Positions 6,467 to 9,073 of a DNA stretch of 9,073 bases are shown piece after piece (the stretch's first letter is position 1; each line of letters begins with the position of its first letter). The translations under genes and the position numbers were made by a program. Source of the stretch: Acidobacteriota bacterium (GTDB taxonomy: Bacteria > Acidobacteriota > Vicinamibacteria > Vicinamibacterales > UBA2999); assembly GCA_947465275.1 (NCBI GenBank), contig CANIAI010000067.1, forward strand, positions 1 to 9,073, in the 5' to 3' direction. The notes below the pieces were generated by a model. The model searched no databases. It was not told where the DNA came from and saw nothing but the letters and a program-made list of their open reading frames with translations.

Positions 6467-8037
6467 TGCGCGGACGGATTCTCTTCACGCTGGGCTCGAT
6501 GGCCCTGCTCGGCCTCACCCCGGCGGCACCCGTCGGCGCCCAGGGGCGCCAGGGCGGAGCCCCGGCCGTCACCAACACGGCGGGCAAGGACGTCTCGCGC
6601 CCGTATCGTCCGGGTTACGGCAGCACCGGCCAGATCGAGGTGATCCCGGTGCAGGGCAACGTCTACATGCTGGCCGGCGGCGGGGCGAACATCACGGTGC
6701 AGGTCGGGCAGGACGCGGTGATGGTGGTCGACACGAACGAGGCGGCGATGAGCGACAAGGTGATCGCCGCGATCAAGTCGATCACCCCGCTGCCGGTGCG
6801 CTACATCATCAACACCAGCGGCGACCCCGATCACACCGGCGGCAACGAGCGGCTGGCGAACTCGGCCGGCGCACCGGTGAACGCGTTCCTGCAGCAGGGC
6901 GCCCGCGTGTTCGCCAACGAGAACGCGTACGCGCGGCTGGCCAATCCCAAGGACGGGACGATGCCGGTCGCGACCGCGCTGTGGCCGACCGACGCGTTTG
7001 CCGGTCCGCTGAAGTCGCTGTACGTCACCCATGAGCCGGTCGAAATCCATCATCCGGCGTCGGCGCACACCGACGGCGACCTGATGGTCTTCTTCCGGAA
7101 GGCTGACGTGATCGCCACCGGCGACGTGTTCGTCACCAACAGCTATCCGGTGATCGACGCGAAGCACGGCGGCACGCTGGCGGGCACGCTGACGGCGCTC
7201 AACCAGCTGATCGACATGGCGATCCCCGAGTACAACTCGATGGGCGGGACGCGGGTCATCCCGGGTCACGGGCGGATCTGCAACGAGATCGACCTCGTCG
7301 AGTATCGCGACGCGCTGACGATCATCGCGGACCGCATCACCCAGCTCGTGCTCGAGGGGAAGACCTTCGATCAGGTGAAGGCGGCGGGCGTGTCGCTCGA
7401 CTATGACGGCGTGTACGGCTCGACCACCGGCGCGTGGACGACCGACATGTTCCTGCAGACGGTCTACACCGAGATCAAGGCGAACCAGGCGCCGTGGCGG
7501 GCGCGGCTGACGCGCAACGTCCCGGTGGACGAACTGCAGCAGCTCTCGACGGCCTTCCGTCCGGCGGTGAAGCCGGGCGCGGCGGCGGCCAACGCGCGCG
7601 CGGCGGCGGCGGCGGCGAAGCGCGCGAGCGCCGATCCGCTCGACGGCAAGTGGGCGATGGACACCTTCGTCTCGAAGTACGAGCCGGTGGCGCTGACCCC
7701 GTACCGCAAGGAGATGACCTTCACCTTCAACGGCGAGGAGGTCACCCACTACACCGCGACCTGGCGCCGTCAGGGCAACGCCTCGCCGCTCAGCACGTCG
7801 ACCTACACGGCGAAGCTGGACGGCAGGGAGTACGGCATCCCGCGCACCAGCACGAAGGTGACCTGGAAGCGGGTCGACGCCGGCACGCTCGAGCGGCTGA
7901 CGAAGGCCGACGACGGCTCGACCGAGACCGCCACCTGGACGCTCTCGGCCGACAGGAAGACGCTGACGATCGTCAGCAAGGGGACCGACCCGACAGGCGT
8001 CGCCTTCGCGAGCACGCAGGTCTTCCAGAAGCAGTAA
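6466..8037 (+). CDS. Secreted MBL-fold protein with altered metal site and C-terminal beta-domain
   Basis: The 523-residue product has a signal peptide at 1-25 (cut VGA|QG). A metallo-beta-lactamase fold spans about 55-290. The usual HxHxDH signature is here S118-G-D120-P-D122-H123, followed by TGGN, so the first two metal-binding histidines are Ser and Asp. The other ligand positions are intact: H201 in AHTDGD, D220 in ATGD and H268 in IPGHG. Residues 290-365 are helical and resemble the tail of long periplasmic MBL hydrolases. An Ala-rich linker (about 371-388) with a six-alanine run joins a second domain (390-523) that opens with LDGKWAMDTF and continues as apparent beta-strands. This resembles the small GxW-containing lipocalin-like domains common in Acidobacterial secreted proteins. 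The start overlaps the upstream stop (TAATG). It could be a hydrolase with one altered metal site or a non-catalytic relative; the substrate is unknown. Confidence 0.92.
   Translation: MRGRILFTLGSMALLGLTPAAPVGAQGRQGGAPAVTNTAGKDVSRPYRPGYGSTGQIEVIPVQGNVYMLAGGGANITVQVGQDAVMVVDTNEAAMSDKVIAAIKSITPLPVRYIINTSGDPDHTGGNERLANSAGAPVNAFLQQGARVFANENAYARLANPKDGTMPVATALWPTDAFAGPLKSLYVTHEPVEIHHPASAHTDGDLMVFFRKADVIATGDVFVTNSYPVIDAKHGGTLAGTLTALNQLIDMAIPEYNSMGGTRVIPGHGRICNEIDLVEYRDALTIIADRITQLVLEGKTFDQVKAAGVSLDYDGVYGSTTGAWTTDMFLQTVYTEIKANQAPWRARLTRNVPVDELQQLSTAFRPAVKPGAAAANARAAAAAAKRASADPLDGKWAMDTFVSKYEPVALTPYRKEMTFTFNGEEVTHYTATWRRQGNASPLSTSTYTAKLDGREYGIPRTSTKVTWKRVDAGTLERLTKADDGSTETATWTLSADRKTLTIVSKGTDPTGVAFASTQVFQKQ
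7600..7617 (+). repeat. Six-unit GCG trinucleotide run in the MBL gene
   Basis: Six uninterrupted GCG codons encode A379-A384 in the linker between the MBL and C-terminal domains. The unit is in frame, so slippage would change linker length without breaking the gene. A CG-alternating stretch precedes it. Confidence 0.9.
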
Positions 8038-8052
8038 GACGGCACCTGCCGG

Positions 8053-8090
8053 ACGCGGCCCGGGTCGTCAGTCGACGGTCCGGGCCGTGT
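8053..8090 (+). terminator. 17-bp hairpin downstream of the three-gene operon
   Basis: Arms 8053-8069 and 8074-8090 pair over 17 positions (three G-T wobbles) around the four-base loop AGTC. The strongest part is CGGCCCGG against CCGGGCCG. It begins 15 bases after the MBL stop. No T-run follows on either strand, so this is a U-less terminator or a 3'-end stabilising structure, not a classical intrinsic terminator. Position and stem strength support a role in ending the operon transcript. Confidence 0.65.
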
Positions 8091-8110
8091 CGTGTACGGT
8101 GGCATCGGAG

Positions 8111-8118
8111 AGGGGAGG
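8111..8118 (+). promoter_or_regulatory. Ribosome binding site deciding the 8122 start
   Basis: AGGGGAGG lies just before ATG 8122. An in-frame ATG at 8092 would start inside the 3' side of the hairpin region and translate this site as part of MYGGIGEGRR, so 8122 is preferred. Confidence 0.65.
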
Positions 8119-8121
8119 CGG

Positions 8122-8394
8122 ATGGCCACGATTCACGTGTTCCACGAGACGGGCAACCAGTACCAGGTGACGGTGGAGGAAGGACGCACGTCGTCCACGC
8201 ACGTCGTGACGGTCTGGCCGTCCGACATCGAGCGGTATGCGCCGTATGCCGAACCCGAGGCGCTCCTCGAGGCCTCGTTCCGGTTCCTGCTCGAGCGCGA
8301 AGCGAAGGAGGCGATCCTCGCCCGCTTCGAGCTGCCGGTCATCGAGCGCTATTTTCCCGAATACCCCGCGGTCATCGGCCACCTGCTCGAGTAG
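8122..8394 (+). CDS. Small conserved hypothetical protein (90 aa)
   Basis: The 90-residue cytoplasmic-looking product has no signal peptide or membrane segment. The N-terminal half reads as beta-strands (TIHVFHET, YQVTVEEG, THVVTVWP). The C-terminal half is helical and acidic (EALLEASFRFLLEREAKEAIL), then LPVIERYFPEYP near residues 73-84. I recognise this combination, a short strand-rich start followed by EASFxFLLERE and PVIxRYFPEY, from small conserved hypothetical proteins in several bacterial phyla, but I know no function. It has its own strong ribosome site and lies beyond the hairpin at 8053-8090, so it is probably a separate unit from the upstream operon or receives read-through from it. 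Confidence 0.82.
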   Translation: MATIHVFHETGNQYQVTVEEGRTSSTHVVTVWPSDIERYAPYAEPEALLEASFRFLLEREAKEAILARFELPVIERYFPEYPAVIGHLLE

Positions 8395-8443
8395 GTGCGC
8401 CGGGCGCAGCCGCAGACCGTGCCCTGAGTCGTCCCCGGCGCGC
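8395..8443 (+). terminator. Inverted repeat after the 90-aa gene
   Basis: GTGCGCCGGG (8395-8404) can pair with CCCGGCGCGC (8434-8443) over 10 bp (one wobble) around a 29-base loop. It starts directly after the stop codon. No T-run follows, and the long loop makes it a weak candidate for the terminator of this gene. Confidence 0.35.
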
Positions 8444-8445
8444 GC

Positions 8446-8479
8446 GGAAAAATCCCCCCTCCCGGCGGGTGGTGAGGGG
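8446..8479 (-). terminator. Minus-oriented terminator-like hairpin
   Basis: CCCCTC (8456-8461) pairs with GAGGGG (8474-8479), with possible extra inner pairs around a small bulge. On the minus strand the stem is followed by ATTTTTCC (8453-8446), giving the stem-plus-T-run shape of an intrinsic terminator. No minus-strand gene is visible to its right in this window, so it would only matter for antisense or incoming transcription. The rest of the 8395-8559 spacer shows no gene and no convincing promoter. Confidence 0.3.
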
Positions 8480-8548
8480 CCATCACGCGCACCGGGCCAA
8501 CAGTTGCAGCTGCGTCGGATGGTATCCCTCTTGCCCCGTGAAGGCATC

Positions 8549-8554
8549 GGGAGG
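8549..8554 (+). promoter_or_regulatory. Ribosome binding site of the NosL-like gene
   Basis: GGGAGG sits 5 bases before ATG 8560, a strong site that supports this start. Confidence 0.7.
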
Positions 8555-8559
8555 CGTCT

Positions 8560-9057
8560 ATGAGGACGCGCAGCTTCACACGATTCGCACTGGTGGCGGG
8601 GTTCCTGGTCGCGCAGGCCGCGGTTGCGGCGTCGGTGATCGGCCGGCCCGTGCCCATCGCCGAGGGCGATCGCTGCTTCCGGTGCCAGCGGGTGCTGTCG
8701 GACCGGTGGGTCGCGGCCGAGACGATCGCGGCCAGCACTGGCCAGGCGTACAAGTTCCGGACCATCCGGTGCCTGCTGACCTACCAGCGCGACACGCGCC
8801 AGCCGGTCAGCCAGGTCTTCGTGGCCGACGACCAGACCGGTGCCTTCATCGATGCCGAGCGCGCGGTGTTCGTCCCGGTGACGATCGACCGGCACACCGG
8901 GATCATGGGCTACGGCGTGGGAGAGACCGACTACGTCGCCTTCAAGTCGGTCAGGGCCGCCGAGAAGTTCGCGGCGTCGACCGGGGTCACGACGATGACC
9001 TGGCCCGCGGTCGTCTACTACGAGCAGTTCCTGCCGACCCGCCACGAAGCCGAGTAG
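8560..9057 (+). CDS. Secreted NosL-like CxxC protein
   Basis: The 165-residue product has a signal peptide at about 1-24 (RTRSFTRF basic region, then LVAGFLVAQAAVA) and no lipobox cysteine, so it looks soluble and exported rather than a lipoprotein. The pattern fits the NosL family, whose characterised members bind Cu(I) for nitrous oxide reductase maturation. Matching features are a CxxC pair (C39-FR-C42), the following block with a third cysteine in FRTIRCLLTYQ (C71), VFVADDQTGAFIDAERAVFV (86-105) and IMGYG (115-119), matching the family's TPMGYG. The CxxC is followed by QRV where NosL usually has GM. No nos gene lies in the window. Possible roles are periplasmic copper handling or a NosL-fold protein of other use. 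The fold is likely and copper binding is an inference. Confidence 0.8.
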   Translation: MRTRSFTRFALVAGFLVAQAAVAASVIGRPVPIAEGDRCFRCQRVLSDRWVAAETIAASTGQAYKFRTIRCLLTYQRDTRQPVSQVFVADDQTGAFIDAERAVFVPVTIDRHTGIMGYGVGETDYVAFKSVRAAEKFAASTGVTTMTWPAVVYYEQFLPTRHEAE

Positions 9058-9073
9058 CGGCGCGGGGATCACC

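Noticed and set aside
6409..7749. 446-codon open frame on the minus strand, antisense to the MBL gene
   Set aside because: It is His/Arg/Val-rich, low in complexity and without family features. It is a shadow of the MBL gene's codon pattern.
8503..8528. Possible promoter TTGCAG (8504) with TATCCC (8523) before the NosL-like gene
   Set aside because: The spacing is only 13 bases and the -10 match is poor, so it is not supported as a sigma-70 promoter.
8068..9072. 334-codon minus-strand frame reaching the right edge
   Set aside because: It is antisense to both the 90-residue gene and the NosL-like gene, and it crosses the spacer between them. The product has no coherent domain.

Overview
The window is GC-rich, densely coded bacterial DNA. 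The gene families point to Acidobacteriota, probably a Vicinamibacteria-like lineage. The two lineage markers are a secreted VWFA-related protein of the Acidobacterial type and a very large outer-membrane beta-barrel with a carboxypeptidase-regulatory (Cna-B-like) N-terminal domain. Taxonomy is an inference from these families. No RNA gene, CRISPR array, insertion sequence, integrase or phage gene was seen.

Layout. (1) Minus strand, 4653 to 1: an outer-membrane TonB-dependent-receptor-like barrel, followed by a translationally coupled (ATGA overlap) VWFA-domain secreted protein that runs off the left edge. The VWFA gene has no stop inside the window; I translated it by hand as an uninterrupted frame of 485 codons. 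(2) A roughly 100-base divergent intergenic region (4654-4754) holds the promoters for both directions. (3) Plus strand, 4755-8037: a tight three-gene operon of secreted proteins. Two are uncharacterised proteins that are recognisable paralogs of each other. The third is a two-domain metallo-beta-lactamase-fold protein whose first two metal-binding histidines are replaced. A 17-bp hairpin closes the operon. (4) Plus strand, 8122-8394: a small conserved hypothetical protein. (5) A 165-base spacer with two inverted repeats. (6) Plus strand, 8560-9057: a secreted NosL-like protein with a CxxC motif and no lipobox.

How they may work together: the barrel, the VWFA protein, the two paralogs and the MBL protein all carry export signals, so the divergent block looks like a cell-envelope module. 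A plausible but untested reading is uptake or binding of an organic compound at the outer membrane, with periplasmic binding or hydrolysis by the plus-strand products. The strongest points for a second look are the tandem paralogs, the altered MBL metal site, the GxW motif recurring in all three operon products, and the receptor without a recognisable plug.
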